Origin: Melampsora larici-populina 98AG31
Lineage: Eukaryota; Basidiomycota; Pucciniomycetes; Pucciniales; Melampsoraceae
Direction: 5' to 3'
Length of the DNA: 64,000 nt
Assembly (NCBI RefSeq): GCF_000204055.1
Contig: NW_006768828.1
Location: 382,097 to 446,096, forward strand
Shown here: positions 22,304 to 33,757 of the stretch, piece after piece
How the letters are laid out: each line of letters opens with the position of its first letter
How positions within the stretch are numbered: the first letter of the stretch is position 1
Notes under the pieces: model-generated
What the model saw: the letters and a program-made list of their open reading frames with translations, nothing else
Told to the model about the DNA's origin: nothing
Databases searched by the model: none
Program-made: the position numbers and the translations under genes

Positions 22304-23143
22304 AAGCAGCAATGAAACATATATGGTAGGACAATGAAAAAACAAAACTTAGGAAACTAGTCGATGAGGAGGTGAAAAAGTGTTCTATATTGATGTGGAA
22401 GGTGTCGATGGTTAGACAATGAGGAAGGAAATTTAAATAACAAAATCAAGACCAAGACAAGATGAAATCGAGGACACAAGACGATAGGAAGTGAAAAGGG
22501 CTCGCATTGGTTGCTAAACCAACCAATATTCATTATTTGGAAAACGGCTGAAACAAGCTGTTCCTAACTTCTTTGATATATCTGGGCCCTGGTCCAATTG
22601 ATTGATCACCAACTGGGCTCAATCGCCAAAGTGATCCAGTCCAGGGCAGTTGAAGTGACAATTAACCTGGCTCACGATACGCATCAGGGGTCGTTGTTTT
22701 GGTAATACGCCTGATGAGTCCGATAAAAGAAGTATCAATAAATGAACATGAGTGATATGACACTTGAGTGATTGTTTTGAGACCCGAAAAAACATTGATC
22801 TCATCGGGATGGCCAGGACACCCAGAGACATCTGAGGTAACTTGGAGCGTGAAATGCTGCTTATCGCGCGTAAAATTCAAGTTTCAATTTGCTTTATCTA
22901 ATTCAACGCCGCTTTTTTTACGCTCGATGTTGTGCGTAAAAGAAAAGAGCCGTAAAAGTCGTCTTTCTTAGATGTATAATGGAATTTTACGTGCCATACT
23001 TTGCGCTGGAAATCTTGCGCTCGATCGAACGAGCGTAAAATTGCAGATTGTGAGCGAATAGTGGAATTTTACGCGTTACGCACTTTCCATAATTTATGTA
23101 GCGTAAAACGTAGGCCGTGAAATTCCAGGGACCCCTTTAAAAA

Positions 23144-23917
23144 TGAAGATCTTTTCTCAGTCCTGCGGCACTCAAGAGGAGATATTAGGAATGCGATATA
23201 ACTCCTAAAGATGCTAAATCAGATTCACACAAAATTATCGATCAATCAAGACTGCTCCTAAGGAGTTTATTTCCAAGTCTGAGCACGGTGATCAGATTCA
23301 AGGTGAATGATGATGTTTCTTGATCATATACCATGATCACCAATGGAGTGAAGAACCAAACTTCAACGAAATAAAAGATGAAGATGGTCTGACTTAGTTA
23401 TGATCGATCAGATTTAAAGAAAAGTGTGAAATTTGATTGTCATTGGATCCGTTTGATTTCTTGAACTGTGATCCAGACCATTCCAATACAAACCCCATAT
23501 CGACAAAATATCGACATCATGATATGAGAGTCTGAGGTGGTTTACCAGGGAAAGTGTTGCGGATGCCCGAAAGATCTTCAATGGACATTCCATCTGGTGG
23601 TTGTACGCACATCGAATACATATCAGTGAGATGAGTATGATGCGTTTGAGGTCATAGTTTTCCTAGTTTTCCTTCACCCGACAGACACAGCCATCAATTG
23701 TCTGTTGGATGACCCGAGTAGGAAATGCCCGGACAAGACACCGAGTCGGGTAGGGTGAAATTGTAAATAACTCGATTGCGAGGGGTTTTAACAGCTACAA
23801 GTTATTCTTCCTGATCAATTATTGTACTTTACCGAACAGAAGCCAACACTATACTTTACTTACTCTTACTTACTTTACTTGCTGATTTAGTTGATTGAAG
23901 TTCAGATGAAATAAGAA
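23144..23917. other. Gap upstream of SEC59
   Basis: No gene was recognised. The segment just before 23918 is TACTTTACTTACTC-rich and pyrimidine-rich, as expected of a fungal promoter and leader. Confidence 0.45.
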
Positions 23918-26900
23918 ATGGAATCAAATTACTCAATATACAATCAACCATCAACTTCATCATCAAATCCATCATCATCAAGACCCATCACTTCATTATC
24001 ATTATCATTATCAAACTCAACTTCAACTACAACTTCAGCTTCAACTTCAGCTTCTCCATCTCCAACTCAATCTACATCTCCAACGCATTCCATCAATTCC
24101 ATCAATTCAAATCTATCTATCAAATCAAACAAATCTATCAAAGCTTTAAATCTATCAAACCCATCAAATCAATCTAACATCAACACTTCAAATCCAATCA
24201 GATCAAGGTCATCTCCTTCTATCAAAAAACAAAAATTCATATCAGATCACTTGCATTTATCTACCTCACCTACTCGGTCGCATACTATCATCAAATCTCA
24301 TTCACCTATAGAAGCTCTCATCATCTTCTTTAGCTTGGTTTTATCAGCTTATCGGATTTATCAACTATCTACCGTTACGAACACTGAACCGATCACTAAC
24401 ACCAATGACGATCAACATCAATTTCAACTTCAGCTTCAAACTACCACCATCCCATTCAACCTATACCTCATTCTGATCTTCATCTATCTTATCATCAACT
24501 CATTTCGATCAATTCATTATCATCAATCTCATCTCACCTATCTTAGAGTACCATTCACCGATGCAAGAGGTTACAGGGATCCATCTCAAGCGGATGATGG
24601 TCTTTCAATCGCAATCGGATTACCTCTCATAGTCTCATCTGCTGTACTTTACAGTTTGACTAGAAAAAATCAATCAAATCTGACTGATGCCTATCATCAT
24701 CTTATTCAAACCTCAAATCTACCTAATCTCATTCAACTTTGGAATCATTCTCTGCAACAAGACCAACAGGAAGGAGGAATTCAATTACCATCTTATTCTA
24801 CTCAAAATCTCATTCAATCCTTATATTCATCAAGAATCAATCTCTTCTCATTCACCATCATCAACATCTTCAGTCTCCTGGTCGATCTCTCTTTCTCATC
24901 AGTAGCTAATTCATGCGCTTATTTACCTATCAGTAACTCTACTCGTTTCTTCGGCTCTACCATCAAATCCTTTCTCATTGCTTTGGTCTTCAGTCTCATC
25001 GTTCGAATCAATGGTTTATCTCATCTCAAGCTATCAAGTCTTGAAACAGGTGCATCTGTCTTCACCTTTCTATCATGCTTTTACGTGATTTCAAGACTCG
25101 CAAGGAGAGGTTTTACCCTAGGAGAAACTTCTATCTTTGCCTCTACTGCTGTAGCCTTTACACTTGAAATATTCAGATTAACAATCTCTAGAATCAAGTA
25201 TCGCACTTTTGTGGACTCAATCACTTCATCAACTATACCAACCAATCAAACCCTTCCGCTTGATCTCTTACCCGGTCTCTTTCGGTTCCCTACTTCCTTG
25301 ATTGCCATTCAACATGTCTTTATCTCTGCAAGCTTTTTGATAGGCTTTTCACTTTCTCCATTGTTAATCTGGTCACGTAGATTAGGTCAACAACCTACCA
25401 AAAGACTTCGTCCTACTCGATTACAACCTTCAACTCTACACCCACCCATTCCATCACCCCTACCACCACCCACCACAAACACATCTTCACCCGCATTGAT
25501 CAATAGCTTAGCTAGAGATGCATATTATCATCAATTTTCGAATCCAGCTGGTCATTATAATCATAAAGAACATGCAAATCAATCCAAAGATCGAATGAGA
25601 AAGATCCTTTCACTTTCAATCTATCTTGGTATCATTTACTTTGGCTGGCTTCTTTTGAGAGGTTGGTTAGGATGGTTATTTAATTTGAATCAATCTACTT
25701 CTTTATCAGCATCCAATTCATTCAGTGAGAAATTCTTGGGAAACGGATTGAATTGGTTCTTGAGTTTTTGTTTTGTTGATTGGAAAAGATTGGCTATCAT
25801 GGGATATTGGATCAGTTGTTTGATCATTGGAATTGGTGGTTGGACAACTTATTTAATTAAAAAGAAACGAAACCAACGTAAAGAAACCGATCCACATCGT
25901 CATCATCACCATCATCATCATCCACAACATCATTATGTAAAAGATTATGTATTATTAAAAAGGTTTAGGTTTCAAGAATTAACTGTGACTTGGGTTTGTA
26001 TAAGATTATTTAAATTGATGAAAAACCTGTTTGAATCAAGTTGGTGGACAACTTCTTTGAATCCTCCTAATCTTTCTAAACCTTCAAAACTCAATCTTCA
26101 AATCGATCCTTCAGATCAATATCATCCTTTAAATCTCAATCAGTCTAATTCGTCTAATTCGGTTTCTCTCGAAAAGAAAGCCGTCGGAAACGGATTGAAT
26201 TTTAGACGAAAGTTTTTTCATGGGTTGTCTTGTTTGATGTTTATTCCTGCGATCTTGATTGATGTATGTTTTAAAAGTTTCTTTGAATCTCTTTGCTTTT
26301 TCATTGACTTGAAACCGATCATCTTTATTCCTTTTTCTTAGCCTGGATTCACTTCTTTAGCTTTCACAGTCGCGTTTGTTGGATTCACTCTATTAGAGTT
26401 TTTAAGGTACTTTGCAGTTTACCCAATCGGCGTGTCAATCCATTTATTCTTTGTAAGTGTTTTCTCCGAAGATCTCCAGCGATCAGTTTTTTTGGGGGGG
26501 AAATTGAATCCATCTTCACTTGGGTTTAAGAATGAATTTATTGATTCAAAAGATTCAGGTCCGGTGATCTTGAGTCATTTTTACCTTTTAACGGCTTGTT
26601 CTACGGGACTTTGGTTAGAAGGAAACCGTCTAGGATCTTTGATTGGAGTCTTTGTGGTGGGTTGGTCTGATGCTTGGGCTTCGATTATTGGTAGAAGATG
26701 GGGTAAAGGTAGGGATTGGTATTGTAATCGATCGAAAGTAAGTTTTTTCTGGGTTTTTGGGGGGGGAGGGGTTTCTTTTTGGTTCAAGAGGGTTGTGGAA
26801 ATGAAGGTTTGATTTTATGGGTTTCTTTGGGGGTTTAGACTGTTGAAGGTACTTTGGGGTTTATTGGAAGTTTGGTTTGGATCGGATTGGTTTTTAGATA

Positions 26901-27160
26901 CTTTAATTTAGTGGAACAATTTTCGGTAAGTCTTTTGATCTTGCTTTCAAGAATAATCTTTTTGTCCCCTTTTTTTTGACTTTTTTGGGGGGAGAACATC
27001 ATCTGATGTTTTTGGTTTTTTTTTGGGTGGTGAATTTTAGATTTTAAAATTTATTATGGGTTCTAGTTTAGTAGGAAGCTTAGAAGCTTTTACAAACCAA
27101 AATGATAATTTAATTGTACCTTTATTTGCTTGGTCTATTTTTGAATTATTAGATCTTTAA
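23918..27160 (+). CDS. SEC59: Dolichol kinase
   Basis: Five exons (23918-26263, 26342-26452, 26531-26737, 26839-26925, 27041-27160), all phase 0, give 956 residues. The C-terminal part carries the family core: RRKFFHGLSCLMFIPAI, FLRYFAVYPIG, the NEFIDSKDSGPVILSHFYLL segment, then WLEGNRLGSLIGVFVVGWSDAWASIIGRRWGKG (a CTP-binding type region) and KTVEGTLGFIGSL. The enzyme phosphorylates dolichol with CTP in the ER membrane, supplying the lipid carrier for N-glycans, O-mannose and GPI anchors. About ten or more hydrophobic segments are visible. The protein is far longer than the ~520-residue yeast enzyme because of a Ser/Asn/Thr-rich N-terminus of ~130 residues and a long middle region that includes a His-rich run. 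Confidence 0.9.
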
Positions 27161-27744
27161 GAAAGAAAAAAACCCACCACCACCGCCCCCCGTGAACAAA
27201 ACACACATCTTTTTTTTCTATTGAACCTTTTCTTTTTTTCAAGTTGTTTGTATTCATTTTTTCAAAAAAACAAGATTTGATATTTCATCTTTCTTGTTTT
27301 TGTTTTTTGAAGAACTGAAGAAATGAAGGAATTTCTGATCAGGTTCTTTTTGGTTTCTCTTTTTGTTCTTTTGTTGGATTTGTACTCATTTGAAAGTTTT
27401 TGGCTTCTTCCTTACAAGTCTCTTCTTTTTCTTTTTTGTTGATTATCATGTAGTGAGAAATTAGATTTCAATAATCGAATGTGTAGAAAAACAAAAATCG
27501 TTTTATTTTAATTTCATCAAATAATAATTTTTTCAAAATATTTATTATTTCTTTTCAGTAATTTATCAATTGTTGATCAAATTTAAAATCAACCAATCAT
27601 ACACAAACAAAAAGAAATGAACTTGTCAAATAAGAGCAAGCAAAAGCAAAAACTTCCATTCGACAAACTCCGATCACGGATCAGCAAAATTGATTGCGTT
27701 CAGGAAAAAAAAGCAAAAGTGAATGACAGACAAACTGTCGCGTC
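27161..27744. other. Gap between SEC59 and the tRNA gene
   Basis: The SEC59 3' UTR lies on the left; the sequence is T-rich. A run of A at about 27706-27712 reads as a T-run on the minus strand, about 35 nt past the tRNA 3' end, and could serve as its RNA polymerase III terminator. Confidence 0.45.
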
Positions 27745-27850
27745 CGACGGAAGTGAGATTTGAACTCACGCTCACAAAGTGAAGCAGCTGAAGCAGGTCC
27801 CGACGAGGGGTGATTCTAAACTGCCGCCTTAACCACTCGGCCATCCCGTC
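27745..27850 (-). tRNA. tRNA-Ser (anticodon AGA) with intron of about 24 nt
   Basis: Read from 27850 downwards: acceptor GACGGGA pairs with TTCCGTC; the A-box/D-arm is GCCGAGTGGTTAAGGC; base 26 is G. The anticodon stem GCAGT pairs with GCTGC, with loop TTAGAA...A, so bases 34-36 are AGA. The intron TCACCCC...GCTTC sits at the canonical 37/38 site. A long variable arm (TCAC-TTT-GTGA) and T-arm GTGAG-TTCAAAT-CTCAC follow, with discriminator G. The long variable arm and G discriminator fit serine; leucine would normally end in A. CCA is not encoded. Confidence 0.88.
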
Positions 27851-28319
27851 TATGACGTAATGTCAACGGTTGCCTATATGACAAAAGGCCGATCGCCCCC
27901 GAGACCCCTTCCGATCGATCGATCAGATTCAACATCAGATTAGGAGATTGAAGACATCATCATCATGAATAGCCGAAGAGTACTATGCCCATCTGCCTGT
28001 TGACCCTACACAACAGGACTGAAACGCTCCTGAGCAAATGGTAAGCAATGAGCCTCCTCTGTGCGCGTTATCATTATTGGTATTAATCTATTTACGTTGA
28101 TCTTGATCATGTAGATGATGATTATATTGGTATGGGGGTTTATGTCGAGCTAGTTCCCAAAGCTTATCTGGATATACTCTTAATCTTTCTGTGCCAGTAT
28201 ACAGTTGCTCATGACGATTTCAATGAGTACGGAGTATGTGCATTCAAGAGTTATGGATAGCTTGGTGCATCTATTAACTCTCGATAAGATACACTTACAT
28301 AACTCTATACATGATACAT
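27851..28319. other. Gap between tRNA gene and carrier gene
   Basis: No gene recognised. The right end holds the presumed 3' UTR of the minus-strand carrier. Confidence 0.4.
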
Positions 28320-30305
28320 TCACAGAGTTGTATGATTTTGGAGAAATTCCATCATCAACTCGTATGCTACAAAGGTGGAAGCTGCTGCTGGGATTCTATA
28401 AAATCAGATCAAAGAGAAAGAATTCGAGATAGGTGTCTTGCTGGTTAGTTGATTTGGGTTTATAGGAGTCTGATCAGGTTGATAGATAGAATAAATACTC
28501 ACGCTCGTATATCTGCAAAAGTTGTAAAGAGGATAGAACCCAAGCTCATCAGTCACTACTCATTGAGACAGCCGACTGATTCGCACAAGTGTGAAAATAT
28601 ACATACATGTCGGTGCGATTCCGCGTACCAGCGCTCGCCTACAATTTTGGGAAAACTCGTGCAAATTTCAGTACACCATGCAAGGTTACAATAGATAGGG
28701 GTACCAACTTACGGTCCTTCTTCTCTACAAATTTGTCGCCAGGCGTCTGCGATGTAGTTGAAACCTTTGGGTGGCACATCTGCCATCTGAACCCTACTCT
28801 TGATCACATCTGATGTAAAGGATGATCAATCAAGTCAAATATCAGTATCATTCCGCATGTAGGATCAAAAATAGTTGAATGTTCATAGGAGACACGATAA
28901 ACAAGGAGATAAAAATTACCTAGCGGATAACAGAATGTCCAGTATCCTATCCCACCTACTGCACCACTTGTTAAGAGTGCCCAGACTGGTAAGGGTGCTT
29001 GTGGAAGATGATTATGACGAGGTCTATGATCTGAACCAAACTTCCATTTTTGAAAAGCTCTCTTTGTATACTCGAATCCGGCGTAGAAACCTACAATCAG
29101 ACCGACGAAAAATATTCGAGTTGTCAGAAGATTTGGTTGTGTTGAGTCCTGAGTTTTTATATTTGGGATCATTCAAGTCGAAAATGTACCTGCATAAGCC
29201 GGAATCTCACGTGCAACGGTTACCTTTGGTACATACATAGATCACAATTAGTATTGAGAAAGTCGGACTTCACATAGATGAAAGTGGTTGATGGACAAGG
29301 GAAAAAACTCACCCAGAAACCACGCATGATGCCTTTTTTGAACCCCCACTCTCTCCAAAGCTCAGCAACGACTTCTCGAAGCCTTTCATGGTACAAAGAT
29401 AAGAAGTAGAAATAAATTACATAAACAGGCTTGTTTGCAATTCATCAGTCGACACCACGTTCTCTACCTATAAGATCAGTCAATCGTATAAGGAATTGCA
29501 TACCGTTTATCGTTGGGCTTTCCATACTGAGCCTGCATCCTGATTTTCAACATCTCTACCGGAGATGCCAAGATACTATTGACTGCACCTGCCATCGAGC
29601 CTAACAAGCACATTGAAAGTTGAAACCAATCATCCAAGATGAGCGGTGTCAGTATAGTATAAGTAAGCAATAGATGCATGATACATACATGAGACTTTGT
29701 CATGAAAGACTAACCGGCAAGTGCAGTTTGAGAGATGCTGAGATCAGGAAAAGGGCTCACAAGCCGTTTAGAAATTGTATAAGCTCCGAAGAGTAAGGAA
29801 TTGACACCGGCCACCCCGATCAGGGGTGAGAACATGCCTGCGAATCGAGTGGTTTGATAAGTTGTGAGATCAGATGTAGGCAGATGAATAAGAAGTTCTT
29901 GTCAGCCGCGCAAAATTCCCACTAGATACGAAATCACGAGTTGAATTCTTCCATGCCTCTGATGATAAAAAAATGAAAAATACCTTTATAAAGGGCTAGA
30001 ACACCTTCTTGACTAATCGTCTTGCGAGCGACATCCATCGGTCCTGAAAACATTCCAACTGGTGCGATCTGAGAACGAGTCTTGATAGTATCCTTGTATT
30101 TCAAATACAGAGCCTCGTTAACCATCAGCGACCTAAACCTTCACTCTTTTCATGGGTCTTCGATTGATTAGCTCACAAGCGGTTGCCCAACGAGTACCTG
30201 AGCTGCGCCTCCGACACTTCCACTGATCAATGAGGATATTGTAGTAGGTCGACGAGTCTGACCAACATCCTGAAGAGTATCGATTGATGGGGTTCCGTCT
30301 CCCAT
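28320..30305 (-). CDS. Mitochondrial carrier family (SLC25) transporter
   Basis: Eleven exons (30305-30177, 30092-29984, 29837-29715, 29600-29504, 29382-29313, 29223-29190, 29090-28920, 28809-28713, 28638-28607, 28512-28503, 28395-28320) join in phase to 315 residues. Three SLC25 repeats are clear: ISGSVGGAAQVLVGQPLDTIKTR, LAGSMAGAVNSILASPVEMLKIR and LTSGAVGGIGYWTFCYPLDVIKSR. Each is followed by a G-x-x-x-(L/I)-Y/R-G type segment; the protein ends RGIAPTYIRAIPAAASTFVAYELMMEF. Such proteins exchange metabolites across the inner mitochondrial membrane. The substrate is not resolved; YMC1/ORT1/CRC1-like amino-acid or carnitine carriers are possible. Repeat 2 has Glu where P-x-D is usual. Exon 10 is only 10 nt. 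Confidence 0.9.
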
Positions 30306-31949
30306 GTTCAGGTATTGTAAACTTTGATCAAGAAATATGAGACTCTCGTCAGACACCCTCACGCGTTTCGGCGTCTCCCTTCGATCACAGAAGGACTCAG
30401 TCTCTGAAACTCTCGGGCGGGCCCGGCGTTTCCCGGTGCGTGGTTTGAACTGCCATAAGACCTCATAAGACCGCATCAGGGCCTGATCCATTTGACAATC
30501 GGGGAGCTCATGTCCGATTTCCTTGTCGCCATTCCAACTTATCGAACCTGCAAATGGAGAAAAAGCAAAAATCAATCACCAACTTGACGAAAACACGGTC
30601 AGAGGTCCCTGAACGTGGATCAGTGCTCCCCGCTGAAGAGACTGCCTACATACTAGACCTAGTTTTCTTCCCAGTTTATGTCTTTCATCGTGTTCAAAGC
30701 GCGATATTGTCTGATTAGCTGATGCTTGAGCCAAGAGGTCATATTGTTTATGTTTTTTCGAAAAGAACTCCACAAGTTTACCAAAAATCTGTCTATTAAT
30801 ATTATAAAACCTTTCAAATTCCAACGGACAAGAATAGTTGTATACCATGCATTCAATATCTCGATGAGAAAACTCGAAACCCTTTGATGTCCAGACTGAC
30901 AACCCAGAGATTTAGACGCGTACTCAAAAAGAATCCAGGAATATGATAGTAAGCGAAACGCGTGCAAGAGGCAAGAAAAACAGTGGTTGTATGTATCTCA
31001 ACTTAAGGCGCTTTTGCATGGGCACCGGAGTCCTTGAAAAAACCCTCCAACATTGTCAAACAAATGGAAAAGACGTTTTCAAAAAGTCCGAGTGTAGCTT
31101 TGGAATCTTGCCCACATGGACGTCCTGACTCCTACAAAACATTGATGGAGTAACATGTGATCAGTGCATTATCCCGTCTCATCCTCAACTTGTCCCTTGA
31201 ACCGCAAGCACCCTCTTGAGGCCCTCACCCTGCTGTCCCCCGTGATGTTGGGATCGTGTCAAGCCAGGTCCCATCGCCATATAGGGAAACTGGCGAGACT
31301 TCATCCTCTACGATGCTGAGCTCAGAAATGCCTTCGCAACCAGGCCTTCACCTGTTATATCTGTCTTCCTGACGGGTCGTCATCCAACGTCTCATCCGGC
31401 GATATCGAGTTTGGGCATAATCGTATCCCCAAGGTTAGGCGAATCTCATCTCCAGTGGCTCCCTGTTGATTTATATCATTTCAAATAATAACTTATAAGT
31501 CATGCAAACTTCATAGTGGGTAATGTAGTAATTTCGCATTGAGGGTGTGCAAGGCTTACGCTGCCGTTTTCTACCTCGATGCCACTGGACTTTGTTTTAA
31601 GCCTTCAGTCACTTTTCTTCGACGATCGGCGCAAAGTTAACGTTTCAATATCATCAGTAGTTATTGCATTTAATTATATATTTTACGGATCTTGATCGAA
31701 AACCTTGGCGCGACTTGATGGAAGTTTAGTTTTCAGGGCGATACGTGACCAGAATCAGGAACTTCTCAGCTAAACAATCTGTGCGGTTAGGTGAAGCTTG
31801 ATAATTTGTATAAAGTTCTCTTCGTCTTTGCAATCCTTGATGTTCACATTTCTTCCTTACTCAAACCTCATCTCATTTGTTGATTTACAAATTTACAATC
31901 ACATCTCCTCAAATCACATTTCTATAACAAAATCCTTCAAATCCTCATA
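30306..31949. other. Gap between divergent carrier and BTB genes
   Basis: The two genes diverge, so both promoters should lie here. Minus-strand frames at 30902-30576 and 30967-30659 overlap in different frames and have no recognised domain. The stretch before 31950 (CTCATCTC, TCACATCTCC, TTTACAATC) is typical of a pyrimidine-rich fungal leader. Confidence 0.45.
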
Positions 31950-33159
31950 ATGTCATCTTTAACATCTAACGCATCGATGGAGAGCTCTGCTCGAGATCTA
32001 GTGACCGCATCTCAGCTTTCGCACGCATCGAGGGTTCCTCTTACAAACGGCAATGCTGCCGAGTCATACTACCACCAGGCCTATCCATTATCTACGCCAG
32101 GCGTTGATTTCATCCTCGCCTCTTCCGATATCGTTTCCTGTCGGTTTGCGATATCCTCTACCAAGTTGGCTTTCCAGCCTGAAGTTTTCTCCCGCATCGA
32201 CCGGGCCAAGATTCAAGTTTATGCGGGCCTTCCTCTCATCATGATGGACGGATCCAAGGAAGTCATAGAGATCATATTGGCATGCCTTGACCCAAGTCTT
32301 GTCCCTGACCTTTCTCATTATAAATTTGATGACCTTGGTAAGTTTTGTCTTGGTACATAAGAGGACATCTTCTTGCATTCGACTGATCCATCAAAACTTA
32401 CTTAAACACTATGTTTCTGAAATTCTAGTCAGCGCATTGGAGGCCGTGGCAAGCCGAAGCGCACTTGAGCACGTAGAACGACTTTGTCTTCTGGCATTAG
32501 GGTGAGAACATTCTTTCTGCCATATAAGTAGTAACGGTACTCATGGTGACGATTCACTCTTTTACTTGATGTTATCCTTACATAGTGCCTTCTACAAGCT
32601 TAAGCCAATCCATGTCTTTGCACTGGCTGAGATATACGGATGTGCTTGGATGGCTAAGCTGGCGTCCGAATTCACGTTGGCATTGGACATTGATCTGCCG
32701 CAGCACAAGCGCCTCCTGTCGATCGAAGCTTATGATGCGTTGGTGAGTACTTTCAATATTTCTCCCCATCTTCGAATAACTTGAGAATTAACAGAACATG
32801 ATCACATCCAGGATGAACTCCACTCTTATAGGAGGAAGCAAGCTCGTCAGATATTGAACCGACTTCGATTACCTTTGATCTCACATCGGTCACAATGTAA
32901 TCCTGATCAACTTGCTGAGATTTGGAAATCTTCTCTGGGTAGGATCAAAAGAGCAGCGTGGAATTCTCCAGCTGATTTGGATATGAGAGAACTATTTTCA
33001 AAGGAATTGAATAAAGCATCGGATCTCTTACAATGCACGGAATGTTTACATTCGATTTATTGTTTGGTTGATCAAGCTGATCAAGAGTTCAAGATGATTA
33101 GGTGTTGGGCGCTTCCTACTTCCAATGTTTCTACTTTAGAATTTCCTTATCCTTGTTAG
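31950..33159 (+). CDS. BTB/POZ domain protein
   Basis: Four exons (31950-32337, 32429-32501, 32586-32742, 32812-33159) give 321 residues, with phases 1/2/0. After a ~45-residue polar leader, VDFILASSDIVSCRFAISSTKLAFQPEVFSRI matches the start of a BTB fold. It is followed by PLIMMDGSKEVIEIILACLDP, ALEHVERLCLLALG, and KLKPIHVFALAEIYGCAWMAKLASEF. This domain layout is common in large lineage-expanded basidiomycete families that lack a kelch or MATH partner. The role is unknown; BTB domains usually dimerise or recruit cullin-3. The C-terminal half has several Cys residues (CTECLHSIYC) but no clear zinc finger. Confidence 0.78.
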
Positions 33160-33757
33160 TCTTTTGTTGTGTCCTCATATTGGGTCAAAGGGTTGTAGCT
33201 GTGAAAGCTTGAGTTGATGATAATGAATCCTGCAGTCTCGAACTGTTGTACTTCTTCTTTGACTTCTTGGTCGGAACTGGCTTCCTTCTTCATGCTCCTA
33301 CATATGTAGCATCGTATCTTTGGCTTCGAGACACGTGTGCCACACTGTATTCATCTGGACAAACTGCTCTGCCTTGCCGCCAGTCGGCTATCGTCAAAAG
33401 TATGAACTAGTGATCTACACTTATAATCATCAAGTGGCTGGTAGTCATAATGGCACGCTCTTTAGCGCTAATCCTCGATGAAGTATAAAAGCGACTCTGG
33501 ATGGGATAAAAAAGGAAAGTCAAGGAGCAGCGTGAACATCAAGATCAGCTCGAGACCAATTCCTGATCATCTCATCATTTCAACATTTGTTATGATGGTC
33601 CATCCGGTCAATTTTCCCGAATTTGAATTAGGCAAGATCAGAAGTCTCGGACCGGATATATATACAGAGCTGAAGATGTTGAATGTCACCTTATCGATTT
33701 GCTTTCCAATTTAACATTTTCGACATTTGCGACAAACTTTACCTTTGAATAGCAGCT
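33160..33757. other. Gap between BTB and senescence-like genes
   Basis: Probably the BTB 3' UTR and the promoter of the next gene. An open frame at 33478-33714 has no domain or conserved start and was not accepted. Confidence 0.4.

Larger units (their letters stand above)
14139..23135 (+). mobile_element. Complete Mutator-like (MULE) transposon with GCM domain, 8997 bp
   Basis: The direct repeat TTTAAAAA at 14131-14138 and 23136-23143 is an 8-bp target duplication. The element begins GGGGTGGGTGAATTT and ends with the complement of GGGGTCCCTGGAATTT, so the ends are short, imperfect inverted repeats. Both subterminal zones (14139-14530 and 22870-23130) hold many copies of AATTTTACG-like motifs in either orientation, probably transposase binding sites (inference). 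Mutator-type elements normally make 8-10 bp duplications. One spliced gene runs rightwards from 14572 to 21822. The intact ends and target duplication suggest a recent insertion. Confidence 0.85.

Noticed and set aside
27745..27850. tRNA-Leu (TAG) reading of the tRNA gene
   Set aside because: Counting from G26 places AGA at 34-36, the stem GCAGT/GCTGC pairs only in that register, and the discriminator is G.
30576..30967. Two minus-strand frames upstream of the carrier, one faintly transposase-like
   Set aside because: They overlap in different frames, have no recognised motif and no splice partners.
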